Assembly: GCA_963752045.1 (NCBI GenBank)
Contig: CAVVWN010000010.1
Span: 234,956-298,955 of the forward strand
From: DATKDF01 sp963752045
GTDB lineage: Bacteria; Acidobacteriota; Vicinamibacteria; Vicinamibacterales; SCN-69-37
Direction: 5' to 3'
Length of the DNA: 64,000 nucleotides
In this document: in pieces, positions 48,417 through 57,762 of the stretch
Layout: the number at the start of each line of letters is the position of its first letter
How positions within the stretch are numbered: the stretch's first letter is position 1
The notes under the pieces: generated by a model
What the model was told of the DNA's origin: nothing
The model's input: the letters and a program-made list of their open reading frames with translations, nothing else
Database searches by the model: none
Position numbers and translations under genes: made by a program

Positions 48417-49379
48417 ATGCGCATCCTCCGCGAATCGCTCTGGTTCTGGATCCTGGTTCTCCTGGCGCCGGCGGTCGCGCTGGCCCAGCCCGCCGCCGCT
48501 CGGCCCCCACCCCCGCTTCCCGACCTCGTCAAGCCCGGCGACAGGCTCTTCGTGACCTATCCGACCGGTGTCGAAGTGGAGGGCCGGTTGCTGCGCGTCT
48601 CTCCCGAGGAACTGGTGTTGCTCGTGGGGAATGACGAACACGCGTTTCGACGCGAACGCATCGGCCGTATCGAGAAGCGCGATTCGCTCTGGAACGGCCT
48701 GCTGGTTGGCGCCGTGCCGGGGGCGCTCATAGGAGCCGCCGGCGGGGCCTTCGAATGCGATCCGCACTGCGGCCACAACGTCGCTACCGGTGCGCTCGTC
48801 GTCGGCGCCATCGGCGGGGGCGTCGGGGTCCTCGTCGATTTCGTCGCCAAGGGCTACGCGCCGGTGGACGGCCCGTCGGTGGGATCGCCGAATGCGTTCC
48901 GCGTTCCCGGGCCGGTGGCCTCGATCGAGGATCTCTGGCAGCGCGTGCGGCAGGGCGACACGATCGATGTGGTGACACTCGACGGACGTAAGGTGCACGG
49001 GACGTTCGTCGAGGTCTCGGCCGAGGCTGTGACGATCGCGGTGGACGGCGAGCGTCGCGAGATTCCCGCGCGCGATGTCAGTCGCGTGACGCGGCGCGGC
49101 AATCGCTTCCGCCGGGGCGCCTTCTGGGGTGCGATGTTCATGGCGGCGATGGGCGGGGTCGCCGGTGGCGCCAGTTGCAGCAGCGGATCCGGTTCGTGCA
49201 GCAACCCGGCCCTGCTCGCGGTCTACATGGCGATGCCCGGCGCGCTCTGGGGCACGGTGATCGGCGCCGTCATTCCGAGGCACGCGGTCGTCTACGAGCC
49301 GGGCGCATCCGCCGAGCTCCATCTCGGTCCGATGCTCGGTCCGGGTCGGGTCGGCGTGGTCTTCTCAGCGAAATTCTGA
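48417..49379 (+). CDS. Exported protein with glycine-zipper-like segments, function unknown
   Basis: 320 residues from ATG 48417. A signal peptide (SLWFWILVLLAPAVALAQP) is followed by a Sm-like or ribosome-maturation-like beta motif seen twice (GDRLFVTYPTGVEVEGRLLRVS and GDTIDVVTLDGRKVHGTFVEVS). Two Gly/Ala-rich hydrophobic stretches (VGAVPGALIGAAGGAF and GAMFMAAMGGVAGGA) follow each repeat, so the protein looks like an internal duplication. Cys pairs (CDPHC; CSSGSGSC) suggest periplasmic disulfides. No enzyme can be named. Confidence 0.65.
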   Translation: MRILRESLWFWILVLLAPAVALAQPAAARPPPPLPDLVKPGDRLFVTYPTGVEVEGRLLRVSPEELVLLVGNDEHAFRRERIGRIEKRDSLWNGLLVGAVPGALIGAAGGAFECDPHCGHNVATGALVVGAIGGGVGVLVDFVAKGYAPVDGPSVGSPNAFRVPGPVASIEDLWQRVRQGDTIDVVTLDGRKVHGTFVEVSAEAVTIAVDGERREIPARDVSRVTRRGNRFRRGAFWGAMFMAAMGGVAGGASCSSGSGSCSNPALLAVYMAMPGALWGTVIGAVIPRHAVVYEPGASAELHLGPMLGPGRVGVVFSAKF

Positions 49380-49475
49380 CGGCGGGAAGCGCTCTCAGAG
49401 CCCGCGGGCGCTCGCAGATTTTGACAACAGCGCTCGGGAATCCGGGTAGCATCCACGACATACGGGAGGCAACCC

Positions 49476-51185
49476 ATGGCGAAGTTGGACCGGCGCGGAT
49501 TCCTGGGGACGGGCGCGGGCATGGCGGCGGCGCTCGGCGTGGATACCAGCGGCTGGACGGAGGCGGCGCGCGAGACGCGCAGGCGAACGGCGCCGGTGGA
49601 CGTCCGCCTGCGTGAGGCGCCGGACCTTGTCGTGGTGAACGCGCGCGTGTGGACGGTGGACCCGGCGCTGCCGCGCGCGGAGGCGTTTGCGGTCCAGCAT
49701 GGGCGGTTCACGGCCGTTGGAAGCGACGCCGACGTGCGCGCGCTGGCCGGGCCGAACACGCGCGTGATCGACGCGGAAGGCATGACGGTGACGCCGGGCT
49801 TCATCGACACGCACAGCCATCCCAGCGGCGTGAGCGAGCTGACCGGCGTCAACGTGAACCTGCGGACGGTCGCCGAAGTCGTGGCGGCTCTCCGCGCGAA
49901 GGCCGCCACGACCCCGCCCGGGTACTGGGTGAGCGGCTACATGTACGACGACACGAAGCTCGATCGCCCGGTCACGCGCAGGGACCTCGACGAAGCGGTG
50001 CCGAATCACCCGGCGAGCGTCGGCCATCGGGGCGGTCATACGGGCGTGTACAACAGCGTCGCCTTTCGTGAGGCTGGCGTTTCCGCCAGCACGCCAGATC
50101 CGACCGGCGGCAGGTTCGATCGCGAGAACGGCGAGCTGACGGGCACGGTCGCCGAGCGCGCGCGAAACGCCTTCAACCGCGTCGGCCGGCGCGAGCCGAC
50201 GACGCGTGACACGCGCCGGCAGGGGATTGCCTTCATCTCGAAGGAGATGACGAAGGCCGGGCTGACGTCGGTGCACCGTACCGGTGGCGGCAGTGACGAC
50301 CTCGTCGCCTTCCAGGACGCGTACGCGGCCGGCGAGCTGCGCTTCCGGATGTACTTCTTCCCGCGCGGCGGGATCTTCGACTCGCTCAAGGCGGCGGGCA
50401 TCCGGACGGGCTTTGGCGACGAGCGCCTGCGCATCGGCGGCGTGAAGTTCGGCGCCGACGGCTCGGCGTCGGAGCGCACGATGCGGATGCGCACGCCGTA
50501 CATCGACCGCCCCGATGACTACGGCATCCTCACGATGACGCCCGACGAGATCTGGGAGGCCGTGAACGACGCCCACCGCGCCGGGTTCCAGATCGGGATT
50601 CACGCGAACGGCGACGAGACGATCGGGTACGTGCTCGACGCCTACGAGCGCGTCGAGCGCGAGCAGCCGCGCGTGGACGCGCGGCACCGAATCGAGCACT
50701 GCTCGCTCGTCAACCCCGAGCTGCTCGCACGGATCAAGGCGGCCGGCGTCATCCCCACGCCGTTCTATACCTACGTCTATTACCACGGCGACAAGTGGGG
50801 GAATTACGGCGCGGAGAAGATGCGCTGGATGTTCGCGCACCGGTCGTTTCTGGACTACGGCATTCCGGTGGCGGGCGCCTCCGACTACATGCCCGGCCCG
50901 TACGAGCCGATGATGGCGCTGCAGAGCCTCGTGACGCGCACCGACTACCTCGGCCGCGAGTGGGGGCCGAACCAGCGCGTGACGGTGGACGAGGCGCTGC
51001 GCATCTGCACGATCAACGGCGCGTACGCCTCCTTCGAGGAGCCCATCAAGGGCTCGATAACGTCCGGCAAGCTCGCCGACTTCGTCATGCTCGCCGAGGA
51101 CCCGCACGACGTCGATCCGATGGCCCTGAAGGACATCAGGGTCGTGCGGACCGTGGTCGGAGGCGAGACCGTCTTCGAGGCATAG
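49476..51185 (+). CDS. Tat-exported amidohydrolase (YtcJ-like, amidohydrolase 3)
   Basis: 569 residues. Tat signal DRRGFLGTGAGMAAALG. The amidohydrolase 3 layout is present: LVVVNARVWTVDPALPRAEAFAV, metal site PGFIDTHSHPSG, IGGVKFGADGSASERT (Lys equivalent), IHANGDETIGYVL, HRIEHCSLV, and the late VAGASDYMPGPYEP with the catalytic Asp. It hydrolyses an amide-like bond of unknown substrate. Its last 97 bases, plus an internal 23 bases, are duplicated at 56051-56170. Confidence 0.87.
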   Translation: MAKLDRRGFLGTGAGMAAALGVDTSGWTEAARETRRRTAPVDVRLREAPDLVVVNARVWTVDPALPRAEAFAVQHGRFTAVGSDADVRALAGPNTRVIDAEGMTVTPGFIDTHSHPSGVSELTGVNVNLRTVAEVVAALRAKAATTPPGYWVSGYMYDDTKLDRPVTRRDLDEAVPNHPASVGHRGGHTGVYNSVAFREAGVSASTPDPTGGRFDRENGELTGTVAERARNAFNRVGRREPTTRDTRRQGIAFISKEMTKAGLTSVHRTGGGSDDLVAFQDAYAAGELRFRMYFFPRGGIFDSLKAAGIRTGFGDERLRIGGVKFGADGSASERTMRMRTPYIDRPDDYGILTMTPDEIWEAVNDAHRAGFQIGIHANGDETIGYVLDAYERVEREQPRVDARHRIEHCSLVNPELLARIKAAGVIPTPFYTYVYYHGDKWGNYGAEKMRWMFAHRSFLDYGIPVAGASDYMPGPYEPMMALQSLVTRTDYLGREWGPNQRVTVDEALRICTINGAYASFEEPIKGSITSGKLADFVMLAEDPHDVDPMALKDIRVVRTVVGGETVFEA

Positions 51186-51338
51186 GGCATCGCCGTCTGC
51201 GCCGGGACGCCGACGCTCCGGCTGACTCGAGCCGACAGTGCGGTTCATGAGGAGCGCGATGGCCCTGATTTCGGGCCAACGGGCGCGGCCGAATCGCTTC
51301 CGGGAAGCGGCCGGGCGAAGGTGGTATCGTCTTCCGCC

Positions 51339-54300
51339 ATGATCCGACCGAGCCCCGTCCCCTTCGTCGCCGCGTGCGTCGTCGCCCTGGCCGCACTGTC
51401 GTTTCCACTCCTCGGCCAGGAAAGTCAGGAGAAGCAGGAAGATCCCAGGGAGGCCGCGAAGAAGGCGGACAGGAACGAGCTGCCGCTCGAGCCGGCCGGG
51501 ACGCTCGAGTTCGAGACCGACGAGGGCACGTGGCTGTCGCTCGACGTCGCGCCCGACGGCAGCTCCATCGTCTTCGAGCTGCTCGGCGACCTGTACCGGC
51601 TGCCGTTTGCCGGAGGCGAGGCCGTGCGGCTCACCCAGGGCACGCCCTACGACTCGCAGCCCCGCGTCTCGCCCGACGGGAAGTGGATCGCGCTTATCAG
51701 CGACCGGAGCGGCAGCGACAACCTCTGGGTCGTGGACGCCGACGGCAAAGAGCCCCGCAAGCTCTCGAATGAATCGCAGCAGGCGGTGATGTCGCCCACA
51801 TGGACGCCGGATTCGCAGTATGTGATCGCCTCGATCCGCGCGACGGGCGGCACCGAGCTTCGGATGTTCCACATCGACGGCGGCAGCGGGATCACGCTGG
51901 GTGCTGCGGCGCCCGCGGCTCCGGCTGGAGGGGGCCAGCCGCCGGCCGGCGGCGGGTCGTCGCCCACGCGTCTCGGCGCGTCCGTCACACCGGACGGTCG
52001 TCATCTTTACGTGGCGCAGGCGGCCTCGGGCGCGGCGGCCGCAAGCTCGCTCGCCCGGTGGCAGATTGCCCGGCTCGACATGCAGACGGGCGACGCCGAC
52101 GTCATCACGCAGGCCGAGGGCAGCGGTATGCGTCCGGTCGTCTCGCCCGACGGCCGCCTGCTCGTCTACGTCACGCGGTACGAAGCGAAGACGGGCCTGC
52201 GCGTGCGCGATCTTGTGACGGGCGCGGACCGATGGCTCAAGTGGCCGGTCGAGCGCGACGAGATGGAAAGCGGCGGCAGCCCCTCGCGCGACACGTATCC
52301 CGGCTACGCGTTCACGCCCGACGGCAGGGAAGTGGTGGTCACCTACGACGGGAAGATCCATCGCGTGAACGTCGAGACCGGTGCCGAAACGCTCGTGCCG
52401 TTCACGGCGAAGGTCGCACTCGAGATCGGACCCGAGCTCGAGTTCCCCTACAAGGTCCCACAGGGCCCGGTGCGCGCGAAGTTGATCCAGGACCCGAGAC
52501 AGTCGCCCGACGGCAGGCGCATCGCGATGTCGGTCTTGACCCACATCTACGTAATGGACGCAAAGGCCGGCGCGACGCCCGCCCGGCTCACGAGCGGTGA
52601 CGCGTGGGAGTTCAAGCCCTCGTGGTCGCCCGACGGGCAGTGGATCGCGTACGTGACGTGGTCGATGGACGGCGGCCACATCTGGAAGACGCGCGCCGAC
52701 GGCTCGGGCCAGCCCCAGCAGCTCACCAGCATTCCCGCCTTCTACACCGACATCGTCTTTTCGCCGGACGGCACGCGGATTGTCGGTCTGCGCGGCAACG
52801 AGTACATGCGCCAGCAGACGTTCAGCGAGTTCGGCGGTCTGCGCATTCCGCTCGACCTCGTGTGGCTTCCGGCCGCCGGCGGCGACGTCGAGCTCGTGGT
52901 GCCCGCGCGCGGCCTGGCCTGGCCGCACTTTGCCGCCGATCCGTCGCGCATCCACGTCTACTCGAACGACGGCCTGATCTCGCTGCGCTACGACGGCACC
53001 GATCGGCGCACGCACCTGCGCGTGACCGGCCCGGGGCGCGCCGGCACGCCGCGTCCGCCGGCCGCCGATGCCGTGACGGTGCGGCCGGACGGCAAGTGGG
53101 CGCTGGCCTCGGTGAACAACCAGCTCTGGGTCGTGGCCGTGCCGCCCTATTCCGGCTCGGCTCCCACCGTCAACGTGCGCAGCCCGTCGCTGCCCGTCAA
53201 GCGCCTGACCGACATCGGCGCCGACTACTTCGGCTGGGCCGACGAGGGCCGGACGATCACGTGGGCTATCGGGTCCACGTTCTACCGGCGGCCGTTCGAC
53301 TCGATCGACTTCAAGGCGGAGGAACCGGCCGGCGGCCGCGGCGGCCGCGGCGGCGAGGCCGGCGTGGGCCGCGCGGGCGGCCAGGGCACGGAAGCGGCCG
53401 CGCCGCCGAAAGATCCGCTCGATCTCGATACGAATGTCGAAGCCATCGAGGTCGCGCTCGAGTTCCCGCGAGCCACGCCCACGGGCGTGATCGTGCTCCG
53501 ACGCGCGACGGTCATCACGATGAAGGGCGACGAGGTCATCCAGAACGCGGACCTCGTCGTCGCTGACAACCGCATCACGGCGATCGGCCGGCGCGGCAGC
53601 GTCACGATCCCGGCCGGCGCGCGCGAAATCGATCTCCGCGGCGCGTTCATCGTCCCCGGCTTCGTCGACACGCACGCCCACTGGGAGTTCCGCACGCACG
53701 ACGTGCTCGAGCCGCAGAACTGGAGCCTCGTCGCCAATCTCGCCTACGGCGTCACGGCCGGGCTCGACGTGCAGACGTCCACCAACGACTACTTCGCCTA
53801 CCAGGACCTCGTCGAAACGGGGCAGAGCCTGGGCCAGCGCGCGTTCATGACCGGGCCCGGTATCTTCTCGAACCACGACTTCCAGTCCTACGAGGCCACG
53901 CTTGCGTACCTCACGCGCTACAAGGAGCACTACCGGACGCCGAACATCAAGTCGTACATGGTGGGCAACCGCAAGCAGCGGCAGTGGGTCGTGCGGGCCT
54001 CGAAGGAGCTCGGGCTCATGCCCACGACCGAAGGCGGGCGCGACATGAAGATGGACATCACGCACGCCATCGACGGCATGCACGGCAACGAGCACACGCT
54101 GCCCGTCTTCCCGCTCTACAACGACGTCGTCCAGCTCTTCGCGAAGACGAAGACCGCCTATACGCCCACGCTCCTCGTCAACTACGGCGGCATCATCGCC
54201 GAGGAGTACTTCTACGCGACGACCGAGGTGCACGACGACCCGAAGCTCAACCGGTTCTATCCGCACAACGTGCTCGACGACATGAGCCGCCGGCGCCGCG

Positions 54301-54746
54301 TGTGGGCGCGCGAGGACGAGTTCGTGTTCCCGATGGCGGCCGCCGCGGCCGCGAAGATTCAGCGCGCGGGCGGTCTCGTGGGTGTGGGCGGCCACGGCCA
54401 GCTCCAGGGCCTTGGCTACCACTGGGAGATGTGGGCGCTGGCGATGGGGGGCATGACGCCGCGGGAAGTGCTCCAGGCCGCCACGATCGACGGCGCGAAG
54501 ATCATCGGGTTCGACGAGGATCTCGGCTCGCTCGAGGTCGGCAAGCTCGCCGACCTGGTCGTGCTCGACCGGAACCCGCTCGACGACATCCGCAACACGA
54601 ACACGATCCGCTACGTCATGAAGAACGGCGACGTCTTCGACGGCGCGACACTCGACCAGGTATGGCCTGTCGAGAAGCCACTGCCGAAGTTCTGGTGGTG
54701 GGACGCGGCGCCAGCGGCGGCACGCGCAGGATCGGCGCGCCGCTGA
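51339..54746 (+). CDS. Exported TolB-propeller/amidohydrolase fusion
   Basis: 1135 residues from ATG 51339. Signal peptide (VPFVAACVVALAALSFPLLG), then a WD40/TolB-type propeller (about 60-640) with repeated SPDGKWIAL, SPDGRLLVYVTRY and WSPDGQWIAYVTW units, a Gly-rich linker (GGRGGRGGEAGVGRAGGQG), and a C-terminal amidohydrolase domain with VPGFVDTHAHWEF (HxH), MDITHAIDGMHGNEH and VGVGGHGQLQG. The order is common in Acidobacteriota and Bacteroidota. It likely acts on peptides or cyclic imides outside the cell. It ends five bases from the convergent HAF-repeat gene. Confidence 0.9.
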   Translation: MIRPSPVPFVAACVVALAALSFPLLGQESQEKQEDPREAAKKADRNELPLEPAGTLEFETDEGTWLSLDVAPDGSSIVFELLGDLYRLPFAGGEAVRLTQGTPYDSQPRVSPDGKWIALISDRSGSDNLWVVDADGKEPRKLSNESQQAVMSPTWTPDSQYVIASIRATGGTELRMFHIDGGSGITLGAAAPAAPAGGGQPPAGGGSSPTRLGASVTPDGRHLYVAQAASGAAAASSLARWQIARLDMQTGDADVITQAEGSGMRPVVSPDGRLLVYVTRYEAKTGLRVRDLVTGADRWLKWPVERDEMESGGSPSRDTYPGYAFTPDGREVVVTYDGKIHRVNVETGAETLVPFTAKVALEIGPELEFPYKVPQGPVRAKLIQDPRQSPDGRRIAMSVLTHIYVMDAKAGATPARLTSGDAWEFKPSWSPDGQWIAYVTWSMDGGHIWKTRADGSGQPQQLTSIPAFYTDIVFSPDGTRIVGLRGNEYMRQQTFSEFGGLRIPLDLVWLPAAGGDVELVVPARGLAWPHFAADPSRIHVYSNDGLISLRYDGTDRRTHLRVTGPGRAGTPRPPAADAVTVRPDGKWALASVNNQLWVVAVPPYSGSAPTVNVRSPSLPVKRLTDIGADYFGWADEGRTITWAIGSTFYRRPFDSIDFKAEEPAGGRGGRGGEAGVGRAGGQGTEAAAPPKDPLDLDTNVEAIEVALEFPRATPTGVIVLRRATVITMKGDEVIQNADLVVADNRITAIGRRGSVTIPAGAREIDLRGAFIVPGFVDTHAHWEFRTHDVLEPQNWSLVANLAYGVTAGLDVQTSTNDYFAYQDLVETGQSLGQRAFMTGPGIFSNHDFQSYEATLAYLTRYKEHYRTPNIKSYMVGNRKQRQWVVRASKELGLMPTTEGGRDMKMDITHAIDGMHGNEHTLPVFPLYNDVVQLFAKTKTAYTPTLLVNYGGIIAEEYFYATTEVHDDPKLNRFYPHNVLDDMSRRRRVWAREDEFVFPMAAAAAAKIQRAGGLVGVGGHGQLQGLGYHWEMWALAMGGMTPREVLQAATIDGAKIIGFDEDLGSLEVGKLADLVVLDRNPLDDIRNTNTIRYVMKNGDVFDGATLDQVWPVEKPLPKFWWWDAAPAAARAGSARR

Positions 54747-54750
54747 GTGT

Positions 54751-55881
54751 CTATTTCGGGAGCGCCCACTTCACCGCGAGGCTGCCGTTGCCGGTGGAGC
54801 ACGTGCCGAACACCTCGCCCGTCGGGCTGACGTCGGACGCCGACCCGCCCCATTTCTTGCTGATGAGCGGCAGCAGGAGTGGCGCGCCAAACGTCTCGGC
54901 GCCCGGGCTGCGGCGCCAGGCCACCGGCCACATCGTGCCTCCCCGGCCTGCGCTGTCCTGCCAGGAGAATCCGGCGATGACGATGGTGCCGTCCGGCAGT
55001 TGGCCGACGCCGTTCGCGCGACCTTCATCGAAGTTGGGATCGGCGCCCTTGAGGACCTGCTCGGTCCAGTTGCCCAGCGCGTCTTCCATCCAGGCGACGT
55101 GCGTGTCGTACGGCATCCAGTGGGTTCCCGCGATGACCGTGCCGTCGGCGCTGATGTCTTCGGCCTCACTGCGTGACGCCGCCAGGTCCCGTCGCGTCCA
55201 GTTGCCGGGCTGTCCCGTCCACATCACTGCCTGTTCTGACACGGATCCGACAATTCGGTAGCCGTCCCCGTAAGCCACCACGGCATTGGCAACGGACGGG
55301 TCATCCTCAATCTGTTCCGGAACCCAGTTGTCTCCGTCACGCGTCCACAGGAAGGCATACGCTGCGCCCGCCGTGCCGCCGTACCCGACGACGAGCGTGC
55401 CATCGTCGGTGATGCCGTTGGCCTGACCCGGTGTGAAGCCGTCCGGCAGCGGGAGCGGCGTCGCGATATCCATGTCGAACACCGTGGGCCCAGCCGGGGA
55501 GTAGAAGCCGACGGCGAGGCCCGTTTCACTGGCATCGGTCGCCAATCCGTGGCTGCCGTTCCCGAGGCGGTCGAGTGTCAGGCTCGAGGCCGTGTAGATG
55601 ATCGGCTGAGGGCCGGTCCCAGCGCCACAGCCGTTCGCCATGCCCACCGCAAAACTGCCGTCGACGCTGACGCGATAGACCTGCGTTGTGGAGCAGCCGA
55701 TGTCCGCCGGGTGTCCTAGTGACACGGGCGCGAGGCTGTCAGTCCCGCCGCCGCCTCCCTTGCCGCCGCCTTTGTTCTGCCCGCCGTTCTTCTGAGCCGC
55801 GAGGTCTGCGGGCGACGCCGAGAGCAGGGCGGCTGTGGCGCAGAGGAACACGATTCGGGTAACCGACAGCCGATGCAGCAT
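54751..55881 (-). CDS. Secreted HAF-repeat-like protein
   Basis: 376 residues. Signal peptide (LSVTRIVFLCATAALLSASPA), a Lys/Gly-rich stretch (QKNGGQNKGGGKGGGGG), then about six repeats of roughly 45 residues that carry the pattern xxAxxISxDGTxxxG (for example ANGITDDGTLVVGYG, AEDISADGTVIAG, ASDVSPTGEVFGTC). These are typical of the HAF / extracellular-repeat family that folds as a beta-propeller. No enzymatic residue is apparent; a surface or matrix role is likely. Confidence 0.75.
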   Translation of the reverse strand: MLHRLSVTRIVFLCATAALLSASPADLAAQKNGGQNKGGGKGGGGGTDSLAPVSLGHPADIGCSTTQVYRVSVDGSFAVGMANGCGAGTGPQPIIYTASSLTLDRLGNGSHGLATDASETGLAVGFYSPAGPTVFDMDIATPLPLPDGFTPGQANGITDDGTLVVGYGGTAGAAYAFLWTRDGDNWVPEQIEDDPSVANAVVAYGDGYRIVGSVSEQAVMWTGQPGNWTRRDLAASRSEAEDISADGTVIAGTHWMPYDTHVAWMEDALGNWTEQVLKGADPNFDEGRANGVGQLPDGTIVIAGFSWQDSAGRGGTMWPVAWRRSPGAETFGAPLLLPLISKKWGGSASDVSPTGEVFGTCSTGNGSLAVKWALPK

Positions 55882-56050
55882 GGGGCCTCCTCGGTCGAAA
55901 CCGCCTGCCCGGCCGGACGAATGAGGTCTGGCCGCGTCCGTGGCAGGGGTGTTTCGTCCTTTTACGTAGTGGTCCCGACCGGGGGGTACGTGACAGCCGC
56001 ATTTCTCTGGCGTGAACTGTCTCGAAAAGGGGCCACGTCAATCAGCCGGA
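55882..56050. other. Intergenic stretch without a recognisable gene
   Basis: Between the HAF-repeat gene and the amidohydrolase remnant. I see no coding sequence, no repeat and only weak promoter-like boxes for the HAF gene on the minus strand. Confidence 0.5.
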
Positions 56051-56170
56051 CATGCCCGGCCCGTACGAGCCGACGCCGAGGACCCGCACGACGTCGATCC
56101 GATGGCCCTGAAGGACATCAGGGTCGTGCGGACCGTGGTCGGAGGCGAGACGGTCTTCGAGGCCTAGGGC
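56051..56170 (+). pseudogene. Partial duplicate of the YtcJ-like amidohydrolase 3' end
   Basis: Bases 56051-56073 equal 50888-50910 and bases 56074-56170 match 51092-51188 with two mismatches, in the same order and orientation. The 181 bases between these blocks in the parent gene are absent. The copy therefore arose by duplication followed by internal deletion and cannot encode a working enzyme. It lies immediately upstream of the XRE operator. Confidence 0.9.
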
Positions 56171-56215
56171 CTCGCCGCGATCTCCGCGCAGCCCGACTTG
56201 CGCCGTGTGGGTAGT

Positions 56216-56233
56216 GTGTAGTATATACTACAC
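56216..56233. promoter_or_regulatory. Perfect 18-bp palindrome at the XRE start (autoregulatory operator)
   Basis: GTGTAGTATATACTACAC is fully symmetric, AT-rich against a GC-rich background, and ends three bases before the ATG of the XRE gene. A regulator bound here would cover the promoter and start codon. No ribosome binding site is visible, so the message may be leaderless. Autorepression is inferred from position. Confidence 0.75.
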
Positions 56234-56236
56234 GTC

Positions 56237-56599
56237 ATGGGCACGCCGTCGGCCTTCGGGCCCTTCATTCGGAAGCGCCGCGAGGCGCTGCGGAAAGAAG
56301 ACGGGCGTTTCTCGGTCCGGCAGGTGGCCGCGCGCATCGGCGTCGAGCCGTCTTATCTGAGCAAGGTCGAGCGGGGCGACGAGGCGCCGCCGTCCGAGGC
56401 CAGGGTGCGCGCGCTCGCGGCCGATCTCGGTGAGGACCCCGACGTGCTGCTTGCGCTCGCCGGCAAGGTGTCCGAAGACCTGCAGCGCATCATCCGGCGG
56501 CGGCCGGCGCTTCTGGCCCAGCTCATCCGCGAGCTCAAGGGCCTGCCCGATCACGCGGTGCTCCGCATCGTGCGCGAGGTCCGCGACGGCGACTGGTAA
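56237..56599 (+). CDS. XRE-family helix-turn-helix regulator
   Basis: 120 residues. The HTH_3-type fold spans about 8-70: FGPFIRKRREALRKED, then FSVRQVAARIGVEPSYLSKVERGDEAPPSEARVRALAADLG, the classic helix-turn-helix. The C-terminal helices (RRRPALLAQLIRELKGLPDHAVLRIVREVRDG) probably mediate dimerisation. It is followed 25 bases later by a conserved protein of unknown function; the pair occurs together in many bacteria, suggesting regulator and regulated partner. Confidence 0.92.
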   Translation: MGTPSAFGPFIRKRREALRKEDGRFSVRQVAARIGVEPSYLSKVERGDEAPPSEARVRALAADLGEDPDVLLALAGKVSEDLQRIIRRRPALLAQLIRELKGLPDHAVLRIVREVRDGDW

Positions 56600-56624
56600 C
56601 CACAAGAGGAGAGGAAGGCATCAC

Positions 56625-57662
56625 ATGGTCGAGCTCCAGGGCAACAAGCTGCTGTTCACGTTTCCGGAGGTGCACCCCGACGCCAGGCTCTCCATCGAGT
56701 TCCAGCGCACGTTGCGCATTCCCGACGATGGGAAGACGTATCCGTTGCCGCCGGGCCTTGGGCTGTTTCCGTTACGGCACGTGGACGACTTCTCCGCGCG
56801 GGTGCCGCCGGGCTGGGCCGCGCACGGCGGCGTGCTGCTGCCGATGTACCAATCCGAGGCGCTCTGGATCAGGTTCTCGTCATCGACGGTGGCCGACCGG
56901 GGCGTGGAGTACCCGTTCGCGGTGAAGGTGGCCGCCGGGAAGATCGACGCCGTCACGGGCAAGGCCTGGTCGAACGAGCTGCACCGCGGGCCGCAGGACT
57001 ACATGGTGGTTCCGAAGCAACCGTGGCTCGACGGGTTCGCGGTGGACGAGGGCGTCATCCGGCAGTTCGTGGCGATGCCGCTCGGCGGCGGGTACACGGC
57101 CGAGGAACAGATCACGGGCGTCGCCGAGCACGGCGGGCTGCAGGTTCTCGTGCACCCCATGCGGCGCGACGCGTTCGAGCAGCGGTTTCCGCGGCCCGAG
57201 TGGAGGCGGGTGAGTCGGGCGCCGATGGGGGACAGGGCTACCGACATGGAGTCGATCGCTTGTTCCCGTGTCGACATGGGCCTCGCGCCCGGCGGCCGCA
57301 TGAAGCAGGAGGTTTATCGGGATCGATTCGACTTCAACGAGTGGGATCCGTCGGCCCGAAGCCGGTGCTTCGTGCATCTGGCCAACTCGATGGTCTGGGA
57401 GGCGATCACCGGCAGCAGGCCGCCGACACCGCCGCCCACCGCGCGGGATTACACCGCGCGCGGCCTGCCGTGGTTCGACCATTACAGCGACGGCCAGGCG
57501 GTCGAAGGCGGCGAGGCGCTCAAGCGGCTCCGCAGCGTGCTCGAGATCGCCGCGTCGAAAGGCGAGCCCGCGCTGCCCGAGAACGACAGCGTGACCGTGG
57601 ACCGCGTGATTCACCTCGGCTCGAAGCCCCGTGGCACCGAGGTCAGGGACGGGACGTTCTGA
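56625..57662 (+). CDS. Conserved protein of unknown function paired with the XRE regulator
   Basis: 345 residues from ATG 56625, preceded by AGAGGAGAGGAAGG. No catalytic motif is recognised. Conserved-looking blocks are FTFPEVHPDARLSIEFQRTLRIPDDGKTYPLPPGLG, GGVLLPMYQSEALWIRF, YPFAVKVAAGKIDAVTG, PQDYMVVPKQPWLDGFAV, VIRQFVAMPLGGGYTAEEQITG and EHGGLQVLVHPMRR. The middle resembles a beta-rich domain with no membrane helix. I recall the same sequence type beside XRE genes in diverse bacteria but know of no established function. Confidence 0.75.
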   Translation: MVELQGNKLLFTFPEVHPDARLSIEFQRTLRIPDDGKTYPLPPGLGLFPLRHVDDFSARVPPGWAAHGGVLLPMYQSEALWIRFSSSTVADRGVEYPFAVKVAAGKIDAVTGKAWSNELHRGPQDYMVVPKQPWLDGFAVDEGVIRQFVAMPLGGGYTAEEQITGVAEHGGLQVLVHPMRRDAFEQRFPRPEWRRVSRAPMGDRATDMESIACSRVDMGLAPGGRMKQEVYRDRFDFNEWDPSARSRCFVHLANSMVWEAITGSRPPTPPPTARDYTARGLPWFDHYSDGQAVEGGEALKRLRSVLEIAASKGEPALPENDSVTVDRVIHLGSKPRGTEVRDGTF

Positions 57663-57663
57663 T

Positions 57664-57762
57664 CCCGGTGGCCACGTGCGTTGACGAAGCCGATGCGTCG
57701 AAGGCTGTCTGAGGGGCGGGCTTCAGCCCGCCCCGCGGTGCGCCGGCTGAAGCCCGCCCCTA
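57664..57762. repeat. Dispersed two-hairpin repeat element, copy 2
   Basis: The reverse complement of the element at 22331-22434. It begins with a conserved CGGTGGC(T/C)ACGTGCGTTGAC block, then GACGAAGCCGATGCGTCG, then the hairpins GGGGCGGGCTTCAGCCCGCCCC and GCCGGCTGAAGCC. It separates the XRE pair from the toxin gene and touches its stop codon. Confidence 0.85.

Noticed and set aside
48339..48634. Continuation of the papain-fusion frame to 48634
   Set aside because: That tail overlaps the signal peptide of the next gene and has no homology; a +1 change near 48254 gives a natural end LRAGLEQASR at 48326.
49395..54422. A 1675-codon open frame on the minus strand
   Set aside because: It is antisense to two convincing amidohydrolase genes, has no homology pattern and is His/Arg/Gly-rich, as expected from the complement of high-GC codons.
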